64,000 bases of DNA from Pedobacter sp. ok626 (GCF_900100435.1 NZ_FNEX01000024.1:1-64000); one strand, 5' to 3'. Counted from the stretch's first letter, positions 55,097-64,000 are shown. Notes: generated by a model from the letters alone, not told the origin. Made by a program: numbers and translations.

Positions 55097-58000
55097 TTAT
55101 TTAATACTAACCAATACCTTTATTTTCTGTATCCCCGCTCCATCAAAAGCTTCCAATGATTTACCTAAAACCTCACCTACTTTTACCTTTGTTAAATCTG
55201 CTTTCATAGCTACGCCAGGTTGTGATGAAGTAACCAGCATATCACCACGCTTAATTACTCCGCCTTCTAAACAAACTTTGGTTGGTATTACCCCGATTAC
55301 ACCCATAGGTACTTTTGCACTCAGGTCGGTATCAATATGTTCTTCAGTCAACAAAACGCCTGGTTTTGTTGCATAAACACCCGCTACCAAATTAGAATAC
55401 GCACCATTTGATTTTTCAACCGCCCGATCCTGATCTCGAGAAATGATCAGGATATCTCCAGGTTCATAAGCTGTTACACTTCCAAAAACATCAAAAGCTT
55501 CGGCAATGTCAGCGCCACTATTTTGCGTACCACCGTTAAAAAAGCCTGTCCCTGCATTATCAATCCTAGCGACATTGGTTGCTGGATTTGCAGAAACAAA
55601 TGGGTTATTTTTAAAGATAGCAACATTACTGGTACCGGGGCTGCCAAAAGCTGTAGCAATAAGCGCAGGCCCCGTACCAAAGGTAAGCGCAGAGACTGCT
55701 GGCGATGCCGTACTCCCGCTTAAGTTTACAAAATAGCCAGCTATTGCCGCCCCCGTTGTCTGCACATTAACAGCTTGCCCCCCAGTTGAAACATCATTTA
55801 CATTTAGCTTACCATTTACTTCTACATTTCCTTTTGTAGTTTGTATGGCAAGCCCTGTACCGCTGGAAAAAGTACCCGCAGCCCCATTTTGACTGATTGC
55901 CCTCAAACCAATTCCATCTATACTCGCGGCATACACACCGTTACCACCACTTTTTGATTCTCCAAATACACCGATCCCATTACTGACAGTTCCATAAACA
56001 CCTGTTCCGCCAACTCCAGCGTGAGTACCGTATACACCGTATCCATTGCTCCCCAGGTTCTTGTTTTCGCCCCTTACAGCTATAGAAAGTGATCCAGCAC
56101 TTGTGGAAGAGATCTCAGCCCGAACAGCAACGGCATTTGTAGCGGTAGAACTGTTTATTCCCTCAATTGCAGCACCAGAACCAACAGTTAGCCCCTTTAA
56201 TGTTGTACTGTTATTCGCTTGGGCGGTGTTATTGAAAAAACCAGCAATACCAGTTGCGCTAGCTCCATAAACCCCATAGCCACTTCCATTTGCAGATCCA
56301 CTAAGCCCTGCACCATCAGTTGTCGAAGCAAAAACTCCATTGCCGTGGACAGAAGTACCATAAACACCCCAGCCACTATTCTCTTGAGATCCCCAAATCC
56401 CAATACCCTGTACTCCAGTACTTACCCCGCGCAAAGCTGAAGCGAAAGTACCTTGACTGGATATCGTTCCGGTGATAGCAGTTGCATATGCATCGCTAGC
56501 GCTATTTGTTGCGTCTATAGCAGATCCTTTTACTGTATTCACGTTTATTCCTTTACCCGTACCTCCAGTTGTTATTGTTAACACATTATTTGAATTGGTT
56601 GGGTTAGTGAGTTTAAATTCCGCTGCAGGTCCGGCAGCACTAAAAGCCATCAATCCTGTACCAGAATTGCTGCTTCCCGTTACGCCAACGCCCAAAGGTG
56701 AAATACCAAAAATACCGCGACCTTGCTCTGAAACACCATAAATACCAATACCATAACCTGCATGAGTACCTTTAATACCTGCCGATTGAAAATCATTTAC
56801 CGCCGTGTTCTTGTTTTCTCCAAGGAAGGAAACAGCATCCGAAAACAAACCTGTAGTGGAGGTTATTTCAGCTCTAATCGCAACAGCCTTGACATCTGTA
56901 GAGCTATTGACAATATTAAAAAGAGGATTTACATTACTCTGTGTGGCAGAATAAGGCAAGGAAAAACCGGCAGCAACAGTCGGGGGTTGCCAGGTAGCAT
57001 TTCCCGCAGCATCACTCGTTAATACTTTGCCGGCAGCTTCGCCAATACTTTGAAATGTAAGCTTCCCAATTGTTAGCAATGCAGTACTACCACCATTACC
57101 ATTGAATATACCTGCGTACCCCCCTACCGCTGCTGCAAAGCCACTTACACCAACTCCTTTTTGTGTATTCCCAGAAACACCGGTCGCATTTTCTGCAGAG
57201 CCAAAAACACCAGCGCCAAATTTTCCACTACCCAGCAGTTGCCCCGAAACACCCGACGAAGTTTTGGAAGTTGTATTGGAATTTGCCAAACCTTGAACCC
57301 CCACACCGAAATTTTCCTCAGATTTATTGCTACCCAAAATGGCCGGTTCAGAATTACTTACACTGGTATTTTCGAAACTGCCTGCAGATCTTAGGCTTGT
57401 CGAATTATTGGTTATGCTAAAAGGAATAACATTATCAGCTGATGAAACACCAGAATAAGGCAAGCTAAATGCTGTACCACCCATAATTGCAGCTGGTATC
57501 CAATTTGCACCATCAAATTTCAAATATTGATCGGCAAGCGGAGCTATATTGGATACTGGTTTATTTTGTAAAGCTATTACTTTAGGATTTGGGTATGTTC
57601 CGCCCAAATCGCCACCCGCTGTACCATTTGGAGGCAAAGCTGCAGGTATAATACCCACTGCTAATTTGGGGAGGGTTACTGAGCCATCAAGTATTTTTGA
57701 GGTTGTTATTTTATCATTTTCGATGGTTGGGTTAGGATAATTACCTGATAAATCACCTCCTGCAACTGAATTGGTAATATCTCCCGGATCACCTTTTGGA
57801 CCTATCGGACCTTGTGAGCCAGTTACTCCGACGGGACCAACTGCACCGGGATCTCCCTTATCTCCTTTTGGACCGGGAATCCCGGCAGCGCCTGCCGTAC
57901 CATTTGCTCCGGCAGGGCCAACAGCTCCAGCAACACCTTGAATTCCCGGATCCCCCTTATCTCCTTTGTCTCCTTTTAATCCGGGAGCTCCGTCAGCACC

Positions 58001-58474
58001 GTTTGCACCAGCTATGCCCGTAGGACCAGCAGGGCCTTGCAAACCTTGCGGACCTATTGCTCCCGGATTACTATTTGCAGCAAATAAAGCATAAGGAACA
58101 CTCATCAATTGTGTAGTACCAAGGTCAGAAAAGCTACCGCTACCTATAGCTAGTTCAACTTTTAAGTATTGATTGGTATTTTGCCAGGGCACAGCGGCAA
58201 ACGTACCTGTTGACGCGGTACCTCTACCGATCTGTAAAGTAAACAAACCCAACTGGTTTGTACTTAAATTATGGTTTTCCTGGTACTGAATAGCCCCACC
58301 GGCTGAGCCACCAAGAATAGATATTTTAACTTTAACCGGTTGATTAGCCAACACAGTACCATTTATATTTCGGGCTACGGCCTGATAATTGATGCCATTT
58401 AACCCACTTTGCGCAAAGGTTCCTGGTATCGCCAAAAGCACAAAAAACAACAGTAATAAAGTATACTTCTTCAT
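55097..58474 (-). CDS. Giant collagen-like, beta-repeat surface protein
   Basis: Exported protein of 1125 aa; the signal peptide ends at GTFAQ (~22). Residues ~25-135 (GINYQAVARNINGTVLANQP...) form a domain shared almost unchanged with the neighbour at 58492-60414. Residues 138-233 are 32 uninterrupted Gly-X-Y triplets. Then come AGGDLxGxYPNP repeats, a GKVLTSDAAGNATWQ motif, and ~600 residues of short glycine-rich units such as GVYGTSVHGNGVF that look like a beta-roll or tail-fibre shaft. The C-terminus (DIAEAFDVFGSV...IKKVLVSIK-like end) resembles phage-tail-type capping domains. No T9SS sorting tail is seen. Probably a trimeric surface fibre; function unproven. Confidence 0.8.
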   Translation of the reverse strand: MKKYTLLLLFFVLLAIPGTFAQSGLNGINYQAVARNINGTVLANQPVKVKISILGGSAGGAIQYQENHNLSTNQLGLFTLQIGRGTASTGTFAAVPWQNTNQYLKVELAIGSGSFSDLGTTQLMSVPYALFAANSNPGAIGPQGLQGPAGPTGIAGANGADGAPGLKGDKGDKGDPGIQGVAGAVGPAGANGTAGAAGIPGPKGDKGDPGAVGPVGVTGSQGPIGPKGDPGDITNSVAGGDLSGNYPNPTIENDKITTSKILDGSVTLPKLAVGIIPAALPPNGTAGGDLGGTYPNPKVIALQNKPVSNIAPLADQYLKFDGANWIPAAIMGGTAFSLPYSGVSSADNVIPFSITNNSTSLRSAGSFENTSVSNSEPAILGSNKSEENFGVGVQGLANSNTTSKTSSGVSGQLLGSGKFGAGVFGSAENATGVSGNTQKGVGVSGFAAAVGGYAGIFNGNGGSTALLTIGKLTFQSIGEAAGKVLTSDAAGNATWQPPTVAAGFSLPYSATQSNVNPLFNIVNSSTDVKAVAIRAEITSTTGLFSDAVSFLGENKNTAVNDFQSAGIKGTHAGYGIGIYGVSEQGRGIFGISPLGVGVTGSSNSGTGLMAFSAAGPAAEFKLTNPTNSNNVLTITTGGTGKGINVNTVKGSAIDATNSASDAYATAITGTISSQGTFASALRGVSTGVQGIGIWGSQENSGWGVYGTSVHGNGVFASTTDGAGLSGSANGSGYGVYGASATGIAGFFNNTAQANNSTTLKGLTVGSGAAIEGINSSTATNAVAVRAEISSTSAGSLSIAVRGENKNLGSNGYGVYGTHAGVGGTGVYGTVSNGIGVFGESKSGGNGVYAASIDGIGLRAISQNGAAGTFSSGTGLAIQTTKGNVEVNGKLNVNDVSTGGQAVNVQTTGAAIAGYFVNLSGSTASPAVSALTFGTGPALIATAFGSPGTSNVAIFKNNPFVSANPATNVARIDNAGTGFFNGGTQNSGADIAEAFDVFGSVTAYEPGDILIISRDQDRAVEKSNGAYSNLVAGVYATKPGVLLTEEHIDTDLSAKVPMGVIGVIPTKVCLEGGVIKRGDMLVTSSQPGVAMKADLTKVKVGEVLGKSLEAFDGAGIQKIKVLVSIK

Positions 58475-58491
58475 GATATATGTGTTTACGG

Positions 58492-60414
58492 TTAGTTTGT
58501 TAATGCAATAGAGAAGCTATTTGATCCGGTGCTATTGTCAAATGGCAGAGTCGTAGCCGATCCAGAATTTTGATATAGCGCAATTTGTATTTTATCACCT
58601 CGGTTTAACCTAAGCGATTCGCTAATCAGAAGTGTATTGGGATTATTTCCAGCCGTAGTAAAAACGTACTCCCCTACACTGCCATTCACAAAAATCTGAA
58701 TGCTTAAGCTACAGGCATTGGTATATGCCGGCAAAATTAGTTTTGCATTGATCTGGTAAATTCCATTTATTGGAACTGTATACGAGCCATCACTGTCTTT
58801 AAATGCCCCGTATTTATCAGGATCATCATAATTATCATAGTTATTGTAATCCTCAATTAGCCATTTGTTAAAAACTGTAGTAACCCCATTTGGCAACACC
58901 AGGCTACCACCTCTCCCGCCTTTTATTTTTGCCTGTACACCTCGATGTACCCCTTGCCAGGTTGCATTCCCATTTTCATCACTTGTAAGTACTTTTCCAT
59001 CGGTTGAACCCTGACTACCTGTATTTGTAAATTGTAATCCACCATCCGTTTTTAGCGCAACACCTATGGAAGTTTTAAAACTCCCGGCAATTCCAAAACT
59101 AGTCTTAGCACTTATGGCAATATTACTACCCTCTACTTCGAGCCCCGTACCAAGCACACTTTTAGCCACGATTGCAGCACCATTTGTACTTTCGGCAAGT
59201 ATGGCATTTCCTGCACCATTATTTTTCAAACTCAAAAGCGATTTGGGATCAGCCAAAGTCCCCGTATAAGGCAATACAAAACCATTATTATCCTGCCAGG
59301 TGGCATTACCATCAGCATCACTGGTAAGCACCCTCCCCAACTTTGCACCAATCTTATCAAATCTTATTTTCCCATAGGTATACAAAGCTCTTCCTTTGTC
59401 TGCCAATGCGAAAAACGAACCGCCAGTCCCCTCCTCTGTAATGGAACTCCCATACACACCATTACCTTTACCACTTGCAATTCCGGCAACGCCATAGCCA
59501 TTGATGGCACGCCCCCTAATCCCTGCAGCCTGATCTCCAGTACCCTTAGCCTCTCCAGATACAGCAGATGCTTCAAGTCCATCTGAATTACCCACTATTT
59601 TGGCCGAAATCGCTATTCCTCCGCTCGTTGAAGCACTGGAAACTACTAAGGCGGCTGTTTCGTTTGCTGCATCCGTATTGGTAAAAGCGGCTACCGAATT
59701 TGAAGTACCAGTATTTGAAATACCGAAAGCAGCCCCATTGGTCACTAAATAAGATGAACTGTAGGGCAAGGTTAAACCATCTGCGGCGGGTATCCAGTTT
59801 GCGCCTGCAAACTTCAACACTTGATTTGGAGTCGGAACAGTAACAGCAATAGGTTTTCCTTGTAGACCAACTACCTTTAAATTGGGATAAGTACCAGTCA
59901 AATCTCCAGCAGCTGCTGATGCATTAATATCACCAGGATCCCCCTTAAGTCCCTGCGGGCCAACAGGCCCCGGAATTCCCTGCAAACCCTGCAGCCCCTG
60001 TGGGCCGGGATTACCACTAGCAGCAAACAACGCATAGGGTACACTCATCAATTGTGTTGTACCCAAGTCAGAAAAACTACCTCCACCAATAGCCAGTTCT
60101 ACTTTTAGATACTGATTGGTATTTTGCCAAGGCACAGCCGCGAATGTTCCAACATTTGGTGTTCCTTTTCCTATTTGTAAAGTAAATAGACCCAGCTGAT
60201 TTGTGTTTAGGTTATGGCTTTCCTGATATTGCACGACCCCACTTGCAGCGCCTCCAATAATAGAAATCTTTACACTTATAGGCTGATTGGCCAGCACAGT
60301 TCCGTTTGTATTGCGCGCCACAGCTTGATAATTGACACCATTTAGCCCAGTTTGTGCTTTCACAGCAATAATGCCTAGCATTATGATGACGAAGAATATA
60401 AATATTTTTTTCAT
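58492..60414 (-). CDS. Collagen-like protein with C1q-like C-terminus
   Basis: Exported 640-aa paralogue of the giant protein downstream. The signal peptide ends at AVKAQ (~21). The same ~110-residue N-terminal domain is followed by ten Gly-X-Y triplets (residues 134-163), an AAGDLTGTYPN motif, beta-repeat units, two GKVLTSDxxGNATWQ motifs and a C-terminal jelly-roll of C1q/TNF type (~495-640: GVTTVFNKW..., GSYTVPINGIYQINAKLIL, RLNRGDKIQIALYQ). C1q heads trimerise and bind ligands, so this is a candidate short adhesive fibre. It follows the PorV-like gene by one base, indicating co-translation. Confidence 0.82.
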   Translation of the reverse strand: MKKIFIFFVIIMLGIIAVKAQTGLNGVNYQAVARNTNGTVLANQPISVKISIIGGAASGVVQYQESHNLNTNQLGLFTLQIGKGTPNVGTFAAVPWQNTNQYLKVELAIGGGSFSDLGTTQLMSVPYALFAASGNPGPQGLQGLQGIPGPVGPQGLKGDPGDINASAAAGDLTGTYPNLKVVGLQGKPIAVTVPTPNQVLKFAGANWIPAADGLTLPYSSSYLVTNGAAFGISNTGTSNSVAAFTNTDAANETAALVVSSASTSGGIAISAKIVGNSDGLEASAVSGEAKGTGDQAAGIRGRAINGYGVAGIASGKGNGVYGSSITEEGTGGSFFALADKGRALYTYGKIRFDKIGAKLGRVLTSDADGNATWQDNNGFVLPYTGTLADPKSLLSLKNNGAGNAILAESTNGAAIVAKSVLGTGLEVEGSNIAISAKTSFGIAGSFKTSIGVALKTDGGLQFTNTGSQGSTDGKVLTSDENGNATWQGVHRGVQAKIKGGRGGSLVLPNGVTTVFNKWLIEDYNNYDNYDDPDKYGAFKDSDGSYTVPINGIYQINAKLILPAYTNACSLSIQIFVNGSVGEYVFTTAGNNPNTLLISESLRLNRGDKIQIALYQNSGSATTLPFDNSTGSNSFSIALTN

Positions 60415-60415
60415 G

Positions 60416-61561
60416 TTACTTATTTAAAGCGTAGCTTATTGTAAATTTCAACCCATTTTTAAGCACATACCGTTCTGCAGTAGGTGCGATGAAACTGACA
60501 TCAAATTGAAAAGGATTCACCTTTAACCCTGCCCCCACAGCAAAATGCTGCCTGTTCCCTTTTTCAGGATTTTCATAGAAAAATCCACTCCTCAAAAATA
60601 ATTGGTCCTGAAAAGCAAGCTCAAATCCACCGGCAACAGTAAATTCCGCCAGTTCTTCTTTAAAACCTCCGGGAGCATCAAACAAGGAAGTAAATAAAGC
60701 TGAGGGTACGCTTCTGTTGGGGTCTTTACCCTTTTCAATCACACTGGTAGGTATGCCATTTTCATCCCTTTTGTATATGGGTGTAGTTGGTACCATCAGC
60801 TTATTAACATCGAACAAAAGGGTGATGCTGCTTGTACCATTCATAAATAAAGTATAACCACCACCAATCCGCAAGTTCATGGGTAAAAAAGCTCCCCGGT
60901 CTGTTTCTGATGTATAATTCAACTTTGTTCCTATATTACTCAGGCATACCCCCCAGGCATATCTGGAATTACTTAAGCTTTGCTCAGCATAAATACTTAC
61001 ATCGGCGGCAAGGGCATTTACACTTTTCACTTCTGACCCGTTAAATGTTCCACTACCCAGATCACTGTGGATATATCTTCCCGAAAGGGCCAACGCTAAT
61101 CCATCTCCAAACTTTCTGGAGTAAATGCCACTCACAGCATATTCACTGGCCTGATATTGCTGTAAAAGCATCCCAGTCTCGTCCCGGAAGTTGATACTAC
61201 CCAGATCCAGGTATTTTAAGCTCAACCCTATGGTCTCCCTGTCACCGAATTGATGATGTGCACTTAGGTAGCCCAGATTAAGGTCTTTCCCCAACTGCCG
61301 AAGCCAGGGTACATAAGAAACACTTATCCCCGTTTTGCTGGCAAAAGACAATTTTGCAGCATTGATAAATGAGGCATTGGCATCTGGCGTTAAACCGGTT
61401 GCAGCTTCTGCCACTCCAGTAGTGCGGGCATCCGGACTAATGAGTAAAAATGAAGCCCCAGTGGTTACCGGGCTGTAATGGTATTGTTCCTGCGCGATAC
61501 TGCGTAGATTTATACTCAAGAGTATAAAAACTATGATTTTAATCAGCGGTTTCATAAGCAT
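60416..61561 (-). CDS. porV: PorV-family type IX secretion outer-membrane protein
   Basis: Outer-membrane 14-strand barrel of the FadL/PorV group (381 aa), which in T9SS shuttles cargo carrying C-terminal signals from the translocon to the attachment complex. The signal peptide ends at RSIAQ (~23; a second ATG at 61555 is an alternative start). PorV-like segments: FLLISPDARTTGVAEAATGLTPDANASF, YVPWLRQLGKDLNLGYLSAHHQFG, LSLKYLDLGSI, NIGTKLNY, FLPMNLRIGGGY and LLFDVNKLMVPT. It is encoded between a sorting-tail protein and two surface proteins, not beside core T9SS genes, so it may be a dedicated paralogue. Confidence 0.85.
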   Translation of the reverse strand: MLMKPLIKIIVFILLSINLRSIAQEQYHYSPVTTGASFLLISPDARTTGVAEAATGLTPDANASFINAAKLSFASKTGISVSYVPWLRQLGKDLNLGYLSAHHQFGDRETIGLSLKYLDLGSINFRDETGMLLQQYQASEYAVSGIYSRKFGDGLALALSGRYIHSDLGSGTFNGSEVKSVNALAADVSIYAEQSLSNSRYAWGVCLSNIGTKLNYTSETDRGAFLPMNLRIGGGYTLFMNGTSSITLLFDVNKLMVPTTPIYKRDENGIPTSVIEKGKDPNRSVPSALFTSLFDAPGGFKEELAEFTVAGGFELAFQDQLFLRSGFFYENPEKGNRQHFAVGAGLKVNPFQFDVSFIAPTAERYVLKNGLKFTISYALNK

Positions 61562-61592
61562 ATTTTAATAAGGATAAAGGCAGATGTGCAGC

Positions 61593-62087
61593 TTAGTGTA
61601 TAACCAGTTTTTCCGAATACACTTTATAATTCACATACATCACTACATGATATACTCCCGGAGCCAGACCATTAAGTGAAATAATGTGTTCTATTTTCCC
61701 GGCAATTGCGCTTAGCGAATAGGAATAGACCATCCTTCCGGCATTATCCACCAGGTTGATCATTACTTTTGCATTGGCCAGCAGATCAAACTCCACTTTA
61801 GTTCTGGTAGTCGCCGGGTTTGGATAAACGATCATATCTTTTATCACCAGTGTTTCGGTGGTAGGAATAGCAGATTCTGGCTGTTGAAAACCTTGCGTAA
61901 GCATCAGGTCGTTGCTTTGCTGCGTTAAAATGGCGACCTCGCCAAGGGTATACTGTATTAAAGTATTACCTGTTTGGATACTACCGCCAGTACTGCCAAC
62001 GACACTTCGGTTTAAGACAGCCTGAGCATTGCTTTTATAGCATAGAAAGAGTAGCGTAAAAATGAGTAGTAGAAGGTTTGGTTTCAT
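61593..62087 (-). CDS. Minimal protein with T9SS type A sorting domain
   Basis: Exported 164-aa protein. The signal peptide ends at SNAQA (~22). A ~55-residue N-terminal module (GSTGGSIQTGNTLIQYTLGEVAILTQQ...LTQGFQQP) of a type common in Bacteroidota cargo is followed by the C-terminal sorting domain: MIVYPNPATTRTKVEFDLLANAKVMINLVDNAGRMV (~83-120) and LAPGVYHVVMYVNYKVYSEKLVIH. There is almost nothing between module and sorting tail, so it is close to the smallest possible cargo. First gene of the cassette (31 bp before the PorV gene). Confidence 0.88.
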   Translation of the reverse strand: MKPNLLLLIFTLLFLCYKSNAQAVLNRSVVGSTGGSIQTGNTLIQYTLGEVAILTQQSNDLMLTQGFQQPESAIPTTETLVIKDMIVYPNPATTRTKVEFDLLANAKVMINLVDNAGRMVYSYSLSAIAGKIEHIISLNGLAPGVYHVVMYVNYKVYSEKLVIH

Positions 62088-62194
62088 AGAGAGATTGATT
62101 GTAATCTTGATAAGATGAAGTTAATCAAGACCTTAAACACTCCCATCATTTAATCGGTAAACGTATCGAAATACTCGATAGAGGAAAATTACAA

Positions 62195-64000
62195 TCAGGA
62201 AAAAACCACTTGTGTAGTCGTCCCCTCCTTGGTACTAAAAATATTTAGCTTAGCGCCGATCATTCCGGTTAATTCTTTTACAATCAACAAGCCGTAGCCG
62301 GATGATTTACTATTCACGTGAACATCATTGATCAATTCTTTGATTCTTTCGGCCGGAATAATTTCACCATGATTTAAAATTGAAATATATTGTTGCTTTT
62401 CCGCATTGATGTTCGCATGGATCGATATAACCGTTTCTGAAAAAGAATGGTTCACTGCATTTTGCAATAGGTTACGCAAGATGGTAAACAACAGGTTATA
62501 ATCACTATTTACAAACTGATAATCAAGCTTTCCTATTTCCAGTTTCATTTTTTTACCCTCAGCCTGGTCCCGTAATAGTTTCAACACCTCCATCAGCAAA
62601 TGTTCTACGTCGACCTCTTCATTGTCAAGTTCAAAATGATCCATTTGGCTTTTAGACCATAAGAGGAGATCCTCCATTGTTGCCAGCAAATTGGATGAAG
62701 ATTGCATCAGGCCCTTTTGGTGCACCTTTTCACTTTCTTCATTAACAAAGCCAGGTTTAGTTTGCTGTAATTTCAAGAAAGTAAACAACTGACTAACGGG
62801 ACTACGCAGATCATGCGAAATGATTCCAAATAGTTTAGCTTTGGTTTGATTGGCAACAAACAGCTCCTCGTTAATCACATCCAACTGTTTGTTCTTTTTA
62901 TCCAACAACAAATTGGCCTTTTGCTTGCTTCTATAGTTTACATAAATTAAGACCAGTGCCACCAGCAACAACAGTGCCCCTCCGATTAATAACCAGCGGG
63001 CATTTCTTTCCTGCAATAACTCCATGTTTTTGGCTTCATTTTCTTTATTTAACAAGCCAATTTTTTGCTGCTTATATTCATTCTGAAACCGGGCTTCCAT
63101 TTCAGCCAGATTCAAAGAGACCTTTTCCTGGTTAAGTGAATCAGAAACTGTTACATATTTACTGAAGTAGTTTTGCGCACCTGCTTTACCTCCCAACATG
63201 ATCGTTACGGCTGTTAACGACTTTAACAAATCCACATATCGTTCCTTATCATAAATCGCAGTACCATGTTCCGAAGCTTTGTAATATTTAACCGCAAGTA
63301 AATAGTTACCAATACTTTTATAGTAATCACCATAAGAAAGATTAACCGCCGAGGTTAACATTTCATTACTATCCAATTTCGCCTGCTGATCAGCCCTATC
63401 TATATAAGATTTGGCCAAAGGATAGTCTTTATCCTTTAAGGCCAACGCAGCAATCTCCAAACTTGAAGAGACGAGTTCCGACCACTTACCGTGCACTTTA
63501 CCACTTACACTATACAAAAGATTATAATACTTTAACGCTACTTTTCTATCATTTAAAAGCACAGCAGCCCTGATAAATTTACCGTAAGCTGTTATATCAA
63601 AAATAATAGATTGTCCGAGGTATGGATTTACCTCATTTAAATATTGCAGGGCTTTATGCGGTTGCTTTAAGTAAATATAAATTTCTGATACCATCATCAG
63701 TTTAACACCATAATCTAATTTACTTTTTACAGCTTTCACCGTGTCGGCAATGTGTTTGTGCAGGGCTGCACTTTTTAAAAAATAACTCAATGCAATGCCG
63801 TAGTAAAACTTTTGCTGCTGGTTATACAGGCCCAGATTATAATAGATGTCACTTTTATTTTTTAAGGTATCTGTTGCTTCTGCAAGCAGCTTTAATTTTT
63901 GGGCAGCATCATCTGCTTTGCCTTGCATCCCCAGATAATGATAAATAGCAATAAGGTTACCCAACGATTTCAGGCTTTTCTCTAACAAACCTGCTTTTAG
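62195..64000 (-). CDS. TPR-containing membrane histidine kinase (5' end outside window)
   Basis: Sensor kinase, at least 601 codons; the frame is open to the window edge, so the N-terminus (signal peptide and first repeats) is missing. TPR-like repeats occupy the first ~290 visible residues, a membrane helix follows (WLLIGGALLLLVALVLIYV), then a coiled linker, HisKA with FGIISHDLRSPVSQLF, an N box in ILRNLLQNAVNHSF and a C-terminal SSGYGLLIVKEL (G2). The G1 box is degenerate: NHGEIIP stands where D-x-G-x-G is expected. No receiver or DNA-binding domain is fused. It lies 107 bp upstream of the T9SS/collagen cassette in the same direction and may regulate it. Confidence 0.85.
   Translation of the reverse strand, partial: LKAGLLEKSLKSLGNLIAIYHYLGMQGKADDAAQKLKLLAEATDTLKNKSDIYYNLGLYNQQQKFYYGIALSYFLKSAALHKHIADTVKAVKSKLDYGVKLMMVSEIYIYLKQPHKALQYLNEVNPYLGQSIIFDITAYGKFIRAAVLLNDRKVALKYYNLLYSVSGKVHGKWSELVSSSLEIAALALKDKDYPLAKSYIDRADQQAKLDSNEMLTSAVNLSYGDYYKSIGNYLLAVKYYKASEHGTAIYDKERYVDLLKSLTAVTIMLGGKAGAQNYFSKYVTVSDSLNQEKVSLNLAEMEARFQNEYKQQKIGLLNKENEAKNMELLQERNARWLLIGGALLLLVALVLIYVNYRSKQKANLLLDKKNKQLDVINEELFVANQTKAKLFGIISHDLRSPVSQLFTFLKLQQTKPGFVNEESEKVHQKGLMQSSSNLLATMEDLLLWSKSQMDHFELDNEEVDVEHLLMEVLKLLRDQAEGKKMKLEIGKLDYQFVNSDYNLLFTILRNLLQNAVNHSFSETVISIHANINAEKQQYISILNHGEIIPAERIKELINDVHVNSKSSGYGLLIVKELTGMIGAKLNIFSTKEGTTTQVVFS

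Noticed and set aside
55474..58023. Many open frames on both strands within the giant collagen-like gene
   Set aside because: They are by-products of repetitive, GC-richer glycine codons; the minus-strand frame has signal peptide, domains and repeats that account for the sequence.
57776..58063. CRISPR-like periodicity
   Set aside because: The repeats are 9-nt codon-level Gly-X-Y units in a coding frame, without constant repeats or unique spacers.
60416..61561. PorP/SprF-type protein
   Set aside because: The SPDARTTGVAEAATG start, PWLRQLGKDLNLGYL and NKLMVPT segments match the PorV group rather than PorP/SprF.

Overview
The window comes from a Bacteroidota chromosome, most likely Sphingobacteriaceae (Pedobacter-like). 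The signs are the 16S 5' end at the left edge, promoters of the TTG-N19/20-TAnnTTTG type, SusC/SusD pairs, a hybrid two-component sensor (HTCS), FecR/ECF units, a PorV-type channel with a type IX secretion (T9SS) sorting tail, and the block bamD-rpoZ-coaBC-DUF4835-recN. The species assignment is inference. No tRNA, CRISPR array, transposase or integrase was recognised.

Region 1 (1-1029): the first ~116 nt of a 16S rRNA gene on the minus strand, two tandem promoters for that rRNA operon, and a non-coding stretch with a large imperfect inverted repeat.

Region 2 (1030-34077): a large pectin utilisation locus. It holds the galacturonate isomerase pathway (uxaB-uxaA-uxaC), three GH28 polygalacturonases, three CE8 pectin methylesterases, one PL10 and two PL1 pectate lyases, a GH43, a CE12 rhamnogalacturonan acetylesterase, an alpha/beta-hydrolase esterase, a SusC/SusD pair with a beta-helix surface lipoprotein, a divergent LacI-type regulator and an HTCS. 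Methyl and acetyl groups would be removed outside the cytoplasm, chains cut by lyases and hydrolases, oligogalacturonides imported through SusCD, and galacturonate turned into 2-keto-3-deoxygluconate by UxaC, UxaB and UxaA. A half-site GCAATCGTT recurs about 80-100 bp upstream of five transcription units, including the HTCS gene. This suggests that the LacI protein and the HTCS form a two-tier regulatory circuit. KDG kinase, KDPG aldolase and an inner-membrane hexuronate transporter are not in the window.

Region 3 (34078-42475): a 66-codon ORF, then a separate ECF sigma / FecR / STN-SusC / SusD / TlpA-like thioredoxin unit with no carbohydrate-active enzyme. Its ligand cannot be told from sequence.

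Region 4 (42476-53486, plus strand): a siderophore-type TonB receptor behind a promoter flanked by repeated TCTAAAT boxes, then a housekeeping block: bamD, rpoZ, coaBC, a DUF4835 gene, a BlaI/BlaR1-like pair with two clear operators, recN and fabI. The BlaR1-like protein has no penicillin-binding sensor domain.

Region 5 (53513-64000, minus strand): two unrecognised lipoproteins, then a tight four-gene unit made of a minimal T9SS sorting-tail protein, a PorV paralogue and two large collagen-like proteins that share an N-terminal domain (one ends in a C1q-like domain). Upstream lies a TPR histidine kinase cut by the window edge. This cassette is the strongest candidate for a little-described system.
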